Notes under the pieces: model-generated
Database searches by the model: none
What the model was told of the DNA's origin: nothing
What the model saw: only the letters and a program-made list of their open reading frames with translations
NCBI RefSeq assembly: GCF_026420145.1
Contig: NZ_JAPMLV010000001.1
Location: forward strand, 2,108,001-2,172,000
Source: Enterobacter pseudoroggenkampii
GTDB lineage: Bacteria > Pseudomonadota > Gammaproteobacteria > Enterobacterales > Enterobacteriaceae
Direction of reading: 5' to 3'
DNA: 64,000 nucleotides
Translations under genes and position numbers: made by a program
Shown here: positions 52,072 through 61,381 of the stretch, piece after piece
Layout of the letters: each line of letters opens with the position of its first letter
Numbering within the stretch: the first letter of the stretch is position 1

Positions 52072-53393
52072 AAACCTATGATTTCATCGGCATTGGTATC
52101 GGCCCGTTTAACCTCAGCATAGCCGCGCTGGCGGAAGGGCTGGACGGCTTTAGCTCGCTGTTTCTTGAGCGTAAACCGCACTTCTCCTGGCACCCCGGCA
52201 TGATGGTGCCGGACTGCCACATGCAGACCAGCTTCCTGAAGGATCTGGTCAGCGCCGTGGAGCCGACCAACCGCCACAGCTTCCTGAACTACCTGGTGCA
52301 GCGCAAAAAATTCTATCGCTTCCTGACCACCGAGCAGCGCACCGTTTCGCGGGAAGAGTTTGCCGATTACCTGTGCTGGGCGGCGGACAACCTCACTAAC
52401 CTGTCCTTTAGCCAGCAGGTGCAGCAGGTGAGCTTTGATGAGAAAAACGGCCTGTTTGAGGTGGTGACCCAGCGCGACCGCATCCTGGCGCGGCACGTCT
52501 GCGTAGGGATCGGTAAGCAGGTCAACCTGCCCGACTGCGTCACGACGCAGGACGATACCTGCTTCCACGCCAGCGAGATGATGCTGCGCACGCCGGATCT
52601 TACGGGCAAGCGCGTCACCGTCGTCGGCGGCGGCCAGAGCGGCGCCGACCTGTTCCTGAATATCTTCCGCGGTGAATGGGGCCAGCCGCTGAGCCTGAAC
52701 TGGGTCTCGCGCCGCAACAACTACAACGCGCTGGATGAAGCCGCCTTTGCTAACGAGTATTTCACGCCGGAGTACGTGGACAGCTTCTCCACGCTGGATG
52801 AAGAGGCCCGTCGTCAGATGCTGCACGAGCAGAAGATGACCTCCGACGGTATCACCACCGAGTCCCTGCTGGCGATTTACCGCGCCATGTATCACCGCTT
52901 CGAAGTGCTGCGTGAAAAACCCTGGGCGCATCTCCTGCCGTCCCGCTCGGTGACGTCCCTGACGCGCCAGGAAAACGGGCATCGTCTGAGCGTTCAGCAT
53001 CACCTCGACGGCGGTCGCGAGCAGCTGGAGAGCGACGTGACGATCTTTGCCACCGGCTATCGCGCCGTGCAGCCTGCGTTCCTGGCGCCGCTGTCTCACC
53101 GCCTGCATCTGGATACGGACGAAGCCTTCTGCATCAACAACGATTTCACCCTCGAATGGGACGGCCCGCAGAGCAACCGCCTGTTTGCCGTGAATGCCGG
53201 GATGCACCGTCTCGGCATTGCCGAACCCCAGCTCAGCCTGATGGCCTGGCGTGCGGCGCGCATTCTGAATCGCGCGCATGCCGACGAGCCGTTTGAGCTG
53301 GCTACCACCCCTGGCGTTATCCACTGGCGAAGCACCACCAGCCCGGAGAACAGTCAGGTTTTTAAATCATTAGCAAAAACCACCGAGTACTGA
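52068..53393 (+). CDS. iucD: IucD, L-lysine N6-monooxygenase
   Basis: FAD- and NADPH-dependent hydroxylase that starts aerobactin synthesis from lysine. The protein has 441 residues. N-terminal FAD site GIGIGPFNLSIAAL, NADPH site VVGGGQSGAD (near 187-196) and C-terminal FATGYR motif. Overlaps iucC by 4 nt (ATGA). Confidence 0.96.
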   Translation: MKTYDFIGIGIGPFNLSIAALAEGLDGFSSLFLERKPHFSWHPGMMVPDCHMQTSFLKDLVSAVEPTNRHSFLNYLVQRKKFYRFLTTEQRTVSREEFADYLCWAADNLTNLSFSQQVQQVSFDEKNGLFEVVTQRDRILARHVCVGIGKQVNLPDCVTTQDDTCFHASEMMLRTPDLTGKRVTVVGGGQSGADLFLNIFRGEWGQPLSLNWVSRRNNYNALDEAAFANEYFTPEYVDSFSTLDEEARRQMLHEQKMTSDGITTESLLAIYRAMYHRFEVLREKPWAHLLPSRSVTSLTRQENGHRLSVQHHLDGGREQLESDVTIFATGYRAVQPAFLAPLSHRLHLDTDEAFCINNDFTLEWDGPQSNRLFAVNAGMHRLGIAEPQLSLMAWRAARILNRAHADEPFELATTPGVIHWRSTTSPENSQVFKSLAKTTEY

Positions 53394-53419
53394 CACACAC
53401 AATCAGGGTCAATATAACA

Positions 53420-55609
53420 ATGAAACGTTCTCATCTTTGGGTTTTAAATCCTTGTTTGCTTGCAATGCTTTCTACCTCTGCGTGGGCGGAAGAACAAAAG
53501 GAAGAAAATATCGTGGTCTCCGCCAGCCGCGCGCACCGCAGCGTGGCGGAGATGGCGCAGACTACCTGGGTCATTGAGCGGGCTGAAATTGAGCAGCAGG
53601 TTCAGGGCGGGAAAGAGATTAAAGAAGTGCTGGCGCAGCTGATCCCGGGCATGGACGTCAGCAGCCAGGGACGTACCAACTACGGCATGAACCTGCGCGG
53701 CCGCTCCATGATGGTGATGGTGGACGGCGTGCGCCTGAACTCGTCCCGCAGCGACAGCCGCCAGCTCGACTCTATCGATCCGTTCAACATTGACCGTATC
53801 GAAGTCATCTCCGGTGCCACCTCACTCTACGGCGGCGGCAGCACCGGCGGCCTGGTGAACATCGTCACCAAAAAGGGCCAGCCTGAGACCGAAGTCGAGT
53901 TCCAGACGGGTGCTAAAAGCGGGTTCAACAGCCACAACGACCATGATGAGAACGTGTCGGCAGCGGTCAGCGGTGGCAACGATAACGCTTCCGGTCGTCT
54001 GTCGGTGTCGTATCAGCGCTACGGCGGCTGGTATGACGGCAACGGCGACGAGGTGATCATTGATAACACCCAGACCGGCCTCCAGTATTCCGACCGTATC
54101 GATGTGATGGGCACAGGCACCATCAACATTGACGATCATCAGCAGCTGCAGCTGACGACGCAGTACTACAAGAGCGAGTCCGACGGCAAGCATGGGCTGT
54201 ATCTCGGGAAAAACTTCTCGGCGGTAACGGGGGATGCGACCGCCTACAACAAAGGTAACCTCGATTCTGACCGCGTGCCGGGTACCGAGCGCCATCTGAT
54301 CAACCTGCAATACTCCAATACCGACTTCTGGGGCCAGGATCTGGTCGCGCAGATTTACTATCGCGACGAGAGCCTGACCTACTATCCGTTCCCGACCCTG
54401 ACCAAAGGCGTGGTGAGCAGCATCGGCGCGTCGCAGCAGAAAACCGATTTCTACGGCGGCAAGCTGACGCTGAACAGCAAGCCGGTGGACGATTTAACGC
54501 TGACCTGGGGTATGGATGCCGACCACGAAACCTTCGACGCCAACCAGCAGTTCTTTAACCTGAGCAAAGCCGCGGCGAGCGGCGGCATGGAGCTGGATAA
54601 CGCCTACAACGTGGGCCGCTACCCGGGCTACAGCATCACCAACCTCGCCCCGTTCCTGCAGGCCAGCTACGATATTGACGCCATCACCCTGAGCGGCGGC
54701 GTGCGCTACCAGTACACCGAGAACAAGGTAGACGATTTTGTCGGCTACACCCAGCAGCAGGCCATCGCCACCGGGAAAGCCACCTCCGCCGACGCGGTGC
54801 CGGGTGGGAAAACCGATTACAACAACTTCCTGTTTAACGCCGGGATCCTTGGTCGCCTGACCGAACAGCAGCAGGTATGGTTTAACTTCTCCCAGGGCTT
54901 CGAAATTCCGGACCTGGCGAAGTACTACGGCTCTGGCACCTATCAGCTCAGCAACGGTCACTATCGCCTGCTGAACAGCGTCAACGTGAACGACTCGAAG
55001 CTGGACGGTATCAAGGTCAACGCTTATGAGCTGGGCTGGCGCTACACCGGGGATAACCTGCGCACGCAGGTTGCGGCGTATTACTCGCTCTCGGATAAAA
55101 CCATCACCATCAACAAGACGGACATGACCATCAATCTGGAAGACGACAAGCGTCGTATCTACGGGGTGGAAGGTCAGGTGGACTATTTCTTCACCGACAG
55201 CGACTGGAGCACCGGGGCGAACTTTAACGCCATTAAGTCGGAAACCCGCGAAAACGGGAAATGGGAGAAGCTGACGGTCGACAGCGCCAGCCCGTCGAAA
55301 GCCAGCGCGTGGGTCAACTGGGCGCCGGGCGACTGGACCCTGCGCGTGCAGAGCACGCAGACCTTTGACGTGTCAGACTCCGACGGCAAGAAGATCGATG
55401 GCTATAACACGGTCGACTTCCTGGGCAGCTACGCCCTGCCGGTGGGTAAAGTCAGCTTCAGCGTGGAAAACCTGCTGGACAAAGACTACACCACCGCCTG
55501 GGGCCAGCGCGCGCCGGGGCTGTATAGCCCAACCTACGGTGCACCGGGTCTGTATACCTATAAAGGGCGCGGACGGACGTTTGGTCTGAACTACTCCGTA
55601 CTGTTCTGA
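53420..55609 (+). CDS. iutA: IutA, ferric aerobactin outer-membrane receptor
   Basis: TonB-dependent receptor for ferri-aerobactin and cloacin DF13. The protein has 729 residues. Signal peptide ends STSAWA near residue 23, followed by a TonB box-like ENIVVSA, a plug domain and a 22-strand barrel ending LNYSVLF. Last gene of the operon, 26 nt after iucD, and followed by a strong terminator. Confidence 0.96.
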   Translation: MKRSHLWVLNPCLLAMLSTSAWAEEQKEENIVVSASRAHRSVAEMAQTTWVIERAEIEQQVQGGKEIKEVLAQLIPGMDVSSQGRTNYGMNLRGRSMMVMVDGVRLNSSRSDSRQLDSIDPFNIDRIEVISGATSLYGGGSTGGLVNIVTKKGQPETEVEFQTGAKSGFNSHNDHDENVSAAVSGGNDNASGRLSVSYQRYGGWYDGNGDEVIIDNTQTGLQYSDRIDVMGTGTINIDDHQQLQLTTQYYKSESDGKHGLYLGKNFSAVTGDATAYNKGNLDSDRVPGTERHLINLQYSNTDFWGQDLVAQIYYRDESLTYYPFPTLTKGVVSSIGASQQKTDFYGGKLTLNSKPVDDLTLTWGMDADHETFDANQQFFNLSKAAASGGMELDNAYNVGRYPGYSITNLAPFLQASYDIDAITLSGGVRYQYTENKVDDFVGYTQQQAIATGKATSADAVPGGKTDYNNFLFNAGILGRLTEQQQVWFNFSQGFEIPDLAKYYGSGTYQLSNGHYRLLNSVNVNDSKLDGIKVNAYELGWRYTGDNLRTQVAAYYSLSDKTITINKTDMTINLEDDKRRIYGVEGQVDYFFTDSDWSTGANFNAIKSETRENGKWEKLTVDSASPSKASAWVNWAPGDWTLRVQSTQTFDVSDSDGKKIDGYNTVDFLGSYALPVGKVSFSVENLLDKDYTTAWGQRAPGLYSPTYGAPGLYTYKGRGRTFGLNYSVLF

Positions 55610-55615
55610 TCCTGC

Positions 55616-55640
55616 GCGCCGCCTGCGGGCGGCGCATTTT
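55616..55640 (+). terminator. terminator of the aerobactin operon
   Basis: GCGCCGCC (55616-55623), loop TGCG, GGCGGCGC (55628-55635), then ATTTT. It lies 7 nt after the iutA stop. Confidence 0.85.
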
Positions 55641-55773
55641 GTTGTGTAATTTCAACGCGAATTTGCTATAAAATCAGCGATTTGCTGAAATTGTCGGCAA
55701 ACGAACGAAAAGTGCGTTTTCACCCTTTGACAAGGCGTACCGAGGTCGCTACTATGCGCCTCGTTCACACGAT

Positions 55774-55849
55774 TCCTCTGTAGTTCAGTCGGTAGAACGG
55801 CGGACTGTTAATCCGTATGTCACTGGTTCGAGTCCAGTCAGAGGAGCCA
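55774..55849 (+). tRNA. tRNA-Asn (anticodon GTT)
   Basis: A 76-nt cloverleaf with acceptor stem TCCTCTG/CAGAGGA, anticodon loop CTGTTAA, TpsiC arm GGTTCGAGTCC and encoded CCA. Identical to E. coli tRNA-Asn as recalled. Tandem copies exist in enterics, so the exact name (asnT, U, V, W) is not assigned; the mtfA neighbourhood suggests asnT. Confidence 0.97.
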
Positions 55850-55883
55850 AATTTGAAAAGCCTGCTTTTGAAGCAGGCTTTTT
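55834..55883 (+). repeat. left direct repeat (attL-like), tRNA-Asn 3' end plus terminator
   Basis: The last 16 bases of tRNA-Asn and its terminator. The 36 bases from 55848 recur identically at 59776, and the 14 bases before them recur with three mismatches. Together with the right copy it bounds the helicase-nuclease gene, as expected for integration at a tRNA 3' end. Confidence 0.8.
55856..55883 (+). terminator. tRNA-Asn terminator
   Basis: AAAGCCTGCTT and AAGCAGGCTTT pair around a TTG centre, followed by T-rich sequence. It belongs to the left repeat. Confidence 0.85.
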
Positions 55884-56137
55884 GCTTTTCATTATTCCCA
55901 TGCTAGCTCAAGATAGCTTCTCGTCAGGCAGGCCCTTCATTTGCAGCACCATAAGAATGCGTTCCAGTTGTTTGAACGCTAATTCCTCTCAGTAAAACTG
56001 GAAAACATATTAGCCGCTGTTACTCATATTGTATTTCCATACAAAGATGCCCCCTTTGGTAGGGTTAAAATATCTGCCTCTGTGTTATTCTCTAACCATT
56101 AATTTCAGGGAGATACTCAGGTTAAGGCTCTTTTAGC
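55884..56137. other. non-coding left part of the tRNA-Asn element
   Basis: About 250 bp, more A+T-rich than the flanks, between the tRNA terminator and the helicase gene. No integrase, no convincing small gene and no repeat array was seen. The helicase promoter should lie near 56060-56120. Confidence 0.5.
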
Positions 56138-59100
56138 ATGATGCAAAACTCGTCTAAAGATATCCTTTCAGCGTGGCATGATTATGTGAAATTCAGTGGC
56201 GCAGAAAAGAGTAAAATACCGGCCAGCAAGGTGCATGAGCACCAACAACTCATGCTCGGTATAAATAACTGTGAAGAAAACCAGAGCGGCGTAATACTCC
56301 GTGTTACGCCTGAAATGCGCAACCACTGGCGCCAGCGTTTCGTCGAATATGACGAAAAGGGTAGAATTACCCATATTGAGCCTGTTAACCTGCTTTTTCC
56401 GGTACTGCGCTGTATCGAAAACGAGCGAGGTAAGGCCAATGTAAAATACCTTCCGCTGTTCTCTTTCCCCCTCCCCAAATCATTTTTTGAACAGAACGAA
56501 AACACCCTGCTAGTTCCCGTCAAAGATGGACAACTTGTTAGCGCATTCCCCTTCGCTTTTCGCGAAATGTTTGGTATTCAGCTGGATGAGCTCGGTGAAA
56601 ACCGTCATATGATGAGTATCGTTAGCGCGCTCACGGGATGTAAATATGACACGTTCCTTGAGGCGTTTAAGGCTCTTCAGAAATGGGTCACTCAGCAATC
56701 AAACAGTAAATATCAGGGGCTGGAAACTGCGTTTAATGCCCTGGTGGCTCCGCTGCATAATGAGGATTACAACCTCAAGCGTGATGCGGAAGATTTCACC
56801 TGGCTGTGTAATAACGCAGTTGGTGATTTCCCGTTACTGGAGCAGTATCTCAGCCATATCCATAGTGACGAGAAGGCCCCACATATTCACGAAGTGGTGA
56901 CTGGCGGTTTGTTTGAAACACAATATCCTCTGGGCCATGGGCAGATGGCGGCAATACAGGCGATTAATCAGGATGAGCGCCTGGTTGCTGTACAAGGCGC
57001 GCCTGGTACGGGTAAAACCACGCTATTCAAGTCACTCATCGCACAACAACTGGTTGCCAGAGCACTGGCGATTGCTGATGGAAAGGACCAGAATTTCGGC
57101 ATGCTGGTCACGTCCACGGCAATAAAAGCGGTGGAGAATATCATTGACGATCTGCGCAGTGACCCTGCAACTGAGGATCTAGACTGGTTATGGTTTCATA
57201 GCGGCTCGAACGAACAGGTTCAGCATGAGCTTACCCGGCTTGAGAAACTGATTGGTCGTTGGCGACAGGAAAGCTATGACCAACAGCAGCAGCACGATTT
57301 TTTAGCGGTTTTACTCAAGCATCGTGACGAGATGAACGCTTGTTACCGGGCGTATCTGAATGAAAAGGCAGTAGCGATACAATCTGTTGTGGATTGTGGT
57401 CTGGACACCCAACTAGCAAAAGAGCTACCAGCTCGTTTCATGGAAAAAATTCCCTCGCTCGCCGCTCATGCACAGGTACTCGGAATTGATGTTTCGCTTC
57501 ATCGCCCCGACGACCTGGATACCTTAGCCTGTCAGTTAGAACAGCGCCTGCAGGAAATTAGGGAGATAAAAACGCAGCGTCTACAGGCCAGCAGAATTTA
57601 CCAGACGTTGCAGGCGACATGGCCGCAGCAGCATAGTCTGGAGCAGATACTTAGCTGGATGGATTCACCGCTACGCCCAGCCCTGGAGCTGCATTACCGC
57701 GACTACCCGCGTAAAGGGATAAAGCGTTATCTGGCTCGTTTTTTCGAGAGGAAATATCCAGCAAGGTTGCAACAGATGAGCCTGGCTGCACCGGAGGACT
57801 TTCTCAAATTCAGTCTTTCTTCCCTTCCCCATCGTCAGCTGGCTGCTCTGGCTGATGCTGGGGAAATGCTTTCACAGCAGTTAGATAGCCTGGCGCTACT
57901 GGCGCTGCTCCTGCATGCGGAACCCGAAGCTCAACAGGAAGTTGACCTGCTGACTCTTAATACTGAAGTAGAAGAATTGCAGGCACAATGGCGTCAGGTC
58001 ATCCGGGCGCAACAGCTAACGGCACAGTATCAACAGCGTTATCCGGAAGGTAACTGGTGCGACATTTTGCGTAAACGCTTTATCAGGCAACACCGGGAAA
58101 TGTTCGAAGCCGCTATCGGTTATCTCTGGCAGGAACAACTGAAACGGAAAATTGAGCTTGAAGAGGTGCTGACCCACTGGCGGGCCCTGATGAGTAAGCG
58201 TCGCAGTGCGGGCTACTATCGCTGGCTGGATAAGCTAGATGATTTCTATCGCGCACTGTCTCTTGTATATCCAGTAATGGCGACCACGCTGGTTTCCGCG
58301 TGGAAGGTTGCTGGTTATCGTAAGCTCGATGAACTCAAGGGGCATAAACCATGGCACCTGGCACTGTGCGACGAAGCGGGCATGATTTCGCTTGAATCCC
58401 TCGTGCCCCTTTTGAGTCGCAGTGAGAAAGCGATGATTGTTGGCGATCCTCTGCAAATTGAACCCATTAGAAACCTGTCAGAAAACATGCAAACACAGTT
58501 GCGTGAGCGTCATTTCGCCAGCAACAATACGTTGTATGAGCGTGTTTCACCTGCAAGCGTCACGGGCTGGCACCGTGCTGCTGGTACGCTTTCCGGCAAG
58601 GTAGACGATACGGGTAATGGCATCATTCTCGATGAGCATCGCCGGTGCCAGCAAGCTATTGCCGACCTTTTCATCCGACTGGCGAACTACCATGGCGTCA
58701 GCGTGGAAACTGCCCCCCCTTCCAGCCGTATTGCCAGCGCGTTTGAGAAATCAGGCGGGCATCATTTGATGTTCTACAGCGTAGAAGGCCAGAAAGGCGA
58801 TACGGTTAACACTAATCTGGATGAAGTTGATGCTATCGAGCTATTGCTGGATAAGCTGGAAGAAGCTGGTTACGATCTGACTGCCGATGTTGGCATCGTC
58901 ACTCCCTATAGCAATCAGAAGTCATTGTTGATTAAACGTCTTGCGCAACGAATGAATCACTGGCAGAAAAACTGCATTGGTACAGTGCATCAGTTTCAGG
59001 GCGTAGGCTTTGAGGTCATCATTTATAGTCCGGTTATTTTTCATCCTCTTGATAATCCGAATTTTCAAAACGACGCACCAAACATGCTGAATGTCGCGGT

Positions 59101-59743
59101 TTCACGCGCAAAGCAGCAATTTATCGTCGTAGGTAACCATCATCGATTGCGGCAAGCAGGTGGATACCTGAAAGTCCTTGCAGATAGCGTTGCCGAAAGC
59201 TTCCTGCTTGAACAGGGTAGCCAGCATCCGAATTTTGCCAGTCTAAGCCAGACTCCCCGTCTACAGCGTTATTATCGCGACTGCGAACATATTGCCGCAT
59301 TTAGCGCTCTGGCCAGCCAGTGTGAACAGGAGCTGGTTATCATCGCTCCGTGGATCCGTCGAGGAGGTAAGAATTATCAGAGGCCGGAGCTGGCGCAGTT
59401 GGTAGCCACGCAGCGGCGTGGTGTCAGGGTTAAAGTTTATTACGGCTACTATCACCAGTGCGTGGATCGTGCGGAAGATAATGATGAGACTCTGGTTGCC
59501 GAGTACCGCGAACAACTAGGAAAAGAGAATATTATCCGGTTGACGGAAGGGACACATGAAAAGGTAATGATGATCGATGGCCGCTACATTGTTCTCGGGA
59601 GTTGGAACTGGCTATCTCATGGTTATCACCATAGCTGCGAGCGCAGTAAACAGTTCACTAATGCGATTCGTCATGAGATCAGTGCAGAGCTGGATGATGC
59701 ATCGCTGGTGAGGGAGCTTAGGGAGAGGTTGCGGCTGGAATAA
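56138..59743 (+). CDS. SF1 helicase-PLD nuclease fusion, candidate Mokosh type II (MkoC-like) defence protein
   Basis: The protein has 1201 residues. After an N-terminal part of about 250 residues lies an SF1 (UPF1-like, COG1112) helicase: Walker A GAPGTGKT (287-294), a long helical insertion (about 360-730), DEAG (745-748), GDPLQIEP (769-776), and motif VI VSRAKQQF (988-995). The C-terminus holds one phospholipase-D nuclease motif, HEK at 1140-1142, Asp1147 and GSWN at 1154-1157. A single large helicase-PLD protein is the hallmark of Mokosh type II anti-phage systems; identity with that family is inferred from architecture. It is the only gene of an element inserted at tRNA-Asn. Codon use is less GC-rich than the flanks. 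Two tandem ATGs start it; the ribosome site is weak. Confidence 0.8.
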   Translation: MMQNSSKDILSAWHDYVKFSGAEKSKIPASKVHEHQQLMLGINNCEENQSGVILRVTPEMRNHWRQRFVEYDEKGRITHIEPVNLLFPVLRCIENERGKANVKYLPLFSFPLPKSFFEQNENTLLVPVKDGQLVSAFPFAFREMFGIQLDELGENRHMMSIVSALTGCKYDTFLEAFKALQKWVTQQSNSKYQGLETAFNALVAPLHNEDYNLKRDAEDFTWLCNNAVGDFPLLEQYLSHIHSDEKAPHIHEVVTGGLFETQYPLGHGQMAAIQAINQDERLVAVQGAPGTGKTTLFKSLIAQQLVARALAIADGKDQNFGMLVTSTAIKAVENIIDDLRSDPATEDLDWLWFHSGSNEQVQHELTRLEKLIGRWRQESYDQQQQHDFLAVLLKHRDEMNACYRAYLNEKAVAIQSVVDCGLDTQLAKELPARFMEKIPSLAAHAQVLGIDVSLHRPDDLDTLACQLEQRLQEIREIKTQRLQASRIYQTLQATWPQQHSLEQILSWMDSPLRPALELHYRDYPRKGIKRYLARFFERKYPARLQQMSLAAPEDFLKFSLSSLPHRQLAALADAGEMLSQQLDSLALLALLLHAEPEAQQEVDLLTLNTEVEELQAQWRQVIRAQQLTAQYQQRYPEGNWCDILRKRFIRQHREMFEAAIGYLWQEQLKRKIELEEVLTHWRALMSKRRSAGYYRWLDKLDDFYRALSLVYPVMATTLVSAWKVAGYRKLDELKGHKPWHLALCDEAGMISLESLVPLLSRSEKAMIVGDPLQIEPIRNLSENMQTQLRERHFASNNTLYERVSPASVTGWHRAAGTLSGKVDDTGNGIILDEHRRCQQAIADLFIRLANYHGVSVETAPPSSRIASAFEKSGGHHLMFYSVEGQKGDTVNTNLDEVDAIELLLDKLEEAGYDLTADVGIVTPYSNQKSLLIKRLAQRMNHWQKNCIGTVHQFQGVGFEVIIYSPVIFHPLDNPNFQNDAPNMLNVAVSRAKQQFIVVGNHHRLRQAGGYLKVLADSVAESFLLEQGSQHPNFASLSQTPRLQRYYRDCEHIAAFSALASQCEQELVIIAPWIRRGGKNYQRPELAQLVATQRRGVRVKVYYGYYHQCVDRAEDNDETLVAEYREQLGKENIIRLTEGTHEKVMMIDGRYIVLGSWNWLSHGYHHSCERSKQFTNAIRHEISAELDDASLVRELRERLRLE

Positions 59744-59761
59744 CAGACTCATTGAATGCTC

Positions 59762-59811
59762 CCAGTCTGATGAGACAAATTTGAAAAGCCTGCTTTTGAA
59801 GCAGGCTTTTT
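59762..59811 (+). repeat. right direct repeat (attR-like)
   Basis: Copy of the tRNA-Asn 3' end and terminator: 36 identical bases from 59776, preceded by 14 bases with three mismatches to the tRNA end. It starts 18 nt after the helicase stop, and its hairpin can terminate the helicase mRNA. Confidence 0.8.
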
Positions 59812-59864
59812 TATTTTTCTCCTCCACATCAAAAGAATTACGAAGTCATGATGAGGTCCCCCGT

Positions 59865-60824
59865 TCATGGCTTCATAACGATACGACCAAGCGGTTTCGC
59901 TGTCTCAGCGTATTCATGGGCCGCGGCGGCGTTAGCCAGGGGGAAGACACGGTCAATGACAACCCTGATGTGCCCTGCAGCCACAGCCTGCAACATGTCG
60001 TCCACGCTTGTCCGAACGCCAGGCCTTTCAAAAAGTGGCCCCATAAATACCCCCATGAGGGTCTGGTTAGACTGCATTGGCGGCCACAGGTCGACGGTCA
60101 GGCTGCCACCGCCCGCATTACCGACGAAGACGAGACGTCCTTCCGGAGCGAGTGCAGAAAGCGAAGCTGGCAACGTCGTCCCTACCGGATCGATGACGAG
60201 GTCAACCCCGGCGCCATGGGTGTACTCTCGTACACTGTCCACGACGTCATGCTGTGCACGATCCACGACATGATCGGCACCAAGTTCCAGCAGCCGGTTT
60301 ATTCGCTGCGTTCCGCTTGCCACGGCGATGACCGTCGCGCCTGCCTGTGAGGCAAGCTGAACGGCCGCGAGCCCCACGCCCCCCGCTGCTGCCTGAATCA
60401 GGACGGTTTCTCCGTGCCGGAGCATGCCTCGTATGAACAGGCAATGATGTGCGGTTCCAAAAGAGATCGGTACCACCGCCGCTTCTGCTGCATCCACCCT
60501 GTCCGGTATAAGCCAGGTACGTTCCGCGAGCACGGCCCAACTTTCCGCATGCGATCCCTGCATGCTAAAAGCAGCCACTCTGTCTCCAACCTTACGGCTA
60601 CGGACTTTCGATCCGACGGCAACCACTGTGCCCGCGGCCGCGTAGCCGACGACCCATGAAGGGCCAGGCGGCGGAGTTGAGCGGCGGTTGATCAAATCTC
60701 CCCCTTCAATCGAGATAGCCTCGACAGAAATCAGGACATCGTCAGGCCCTGCGACCGGATCCGGGACATCGATATATCGCAGGACGCCGGGAGCGCCTTC
60801 CACGTCATAAACCGCTGCTTTCAT
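59865..60824 (-). CDS. Zinc-independent MDR quinone oxidoreductase
   Basis: NADPH-dependent medium-chain reductase of the quinone oxidoreductase (QOR) type. The protein has 319 residues from the ATG at 60824; a TTG one codon upstream is less likely. The cofactor motif AAAGGVGLAAVQLA is near residue 145 and the catalytic-domain GD is in RSRKVGDRVAAF. No zinc-binding Cys cluster is seen. The start overlaps the ridA-family stop by one base, so the two form an operon. Confidence 0.85.
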   Translation of the reverse strand: MKAAVYDVEGAPGVLRYIDVPDPVAGPDDVLISVEAISIEGGDLINRRSTPPPGPSWVVGYAAAGTVVAVGSKVRSRKVGDRVAAFSMQGSHAESWAVLAERTWLIPDRVDAAEAAVVPISFGTAHHCLFIRGMLRHGETVLIQAAAGGVGLAAVQLASQAGATVIAVASGTQRINRLLELGADHVVDRAQHDVVDSVREYTHGAGVDLVIDPVGTTLPASLSALAPEGRLVFVGNAGGGSLTVDLWPPMQSNQTLMGVFMGPLFERPGVRTSVDDMLQAVAAGHIRVVIDRVFPLANAAAAHEYAETAKPLGRIVMKP

Positions 60825-61240
60825 CAATTTACCTCTGTCTTATCATGACTCGTGGGCAGCCGGGCAATCACCTTAATCTCAAACTGGAATCCGTACAGCC
60901 ACGTCACGCCGATCCCCGTCAACGTCGGGTAAGGCGCTTCCCCCCAATATTCTGGCAGGATACTCCAGATAGCGTCGAGGTTTGACTCGGGATCGACGAC
61001 AAAGAGGGTCACGTCAACCACGTCACTGAACGTGCAGCCCGCAGCCGTGAGCACAGCATTAAGGTTATCGAATGCCAGCCGGACCTGCGCATTGAGATCC
61101 TCTTCAGGCGAACCATCCTCCCGGCTACCCACCTGCCCCGAAACAAACAGGAAGCCGTTAGATTTGATGGCGGGTGAATACCGATTGCGCTCATAGAGCG
61201 CCTGGCGTCCGAAGGGAAAAACGGCTTCGCGTGTTGTCAT
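60824..61240 (-). CDS. RidA/YjgF-family protein
   Basis: The protein has 138 residues. Rid proteins hydrolyse reactive enamine/imine intermediates; subgroups without the catalytic Arg may do other chemistry. Typical segments here are FLFVSGQVG, QVRLAFDNLNAVLTAAG and the DVTLFVVD strand. The usual IPxR-type Arg near position 105 is not obvious. First gene of an operon with the quinone reductase, divergent from a LysR gene. Confidence 0.85.
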   Translation of the reverse strand: MTTREAVFPFGRQALYERNRYSPAIKSNGFLFVSGQVGSREDGSPEEDLNAQVRLAFDNLNAVLTAAGCTFSDVVDVTLFVVDPESNLDAIWSILPEYWGEAPYPTLTGIGVTWLYGFQFEIKVIARLPTSHDKTEVN

Positions 61241-61336
61241 GTTTGTACCTTTGCAATAAGGCGAAATCTGCCCGGTGAATATAAAGACACTTTACAGGCG
61301 CCACATCGGACGGATAAACAAGCGACTTTGTCCATC

Positions 61337-61359
61337 ATTGTTTGTAATATCCAAACAAT
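61337..61359. promoter_or_regulatory. probable LysR operator
   Basis: ATTGTTTG-TAATATC-CAAACAAT is a perfect 8-bp inverted repeat with a 7-bp spacer, and contains a T-N11-A core. It lies 22 nt upstream of the LysR gene and about 100 nt upstream of the divergent RidA gene, the standard arrangement for autoregulation and target control. Confidence 0.7.
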
Positions 61360-61381
61360 CGGTGAAAAGAGAGGACAAGGG

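Noticed and set aside
52014..53324. 436-codon open frame on the minus strand
   Set aside because: It is antisense to iucD, whose protein is clearly recognised; the antisense product resembles no known family.
55908..55991. short frame downstream of tRNA-Asn reading EELAFKQLERILMVLQMKG on the minus strand
   Set aside because: Only 26 codons between two stops and no start region; a gene remnant is possible but the length is within chance.
55774..56137. expected integrase gene next to the tRNA-Asn repeat
   Set aside because: No tyrosine recombinase sequence is visible in either strand between the repeats or just outside them.
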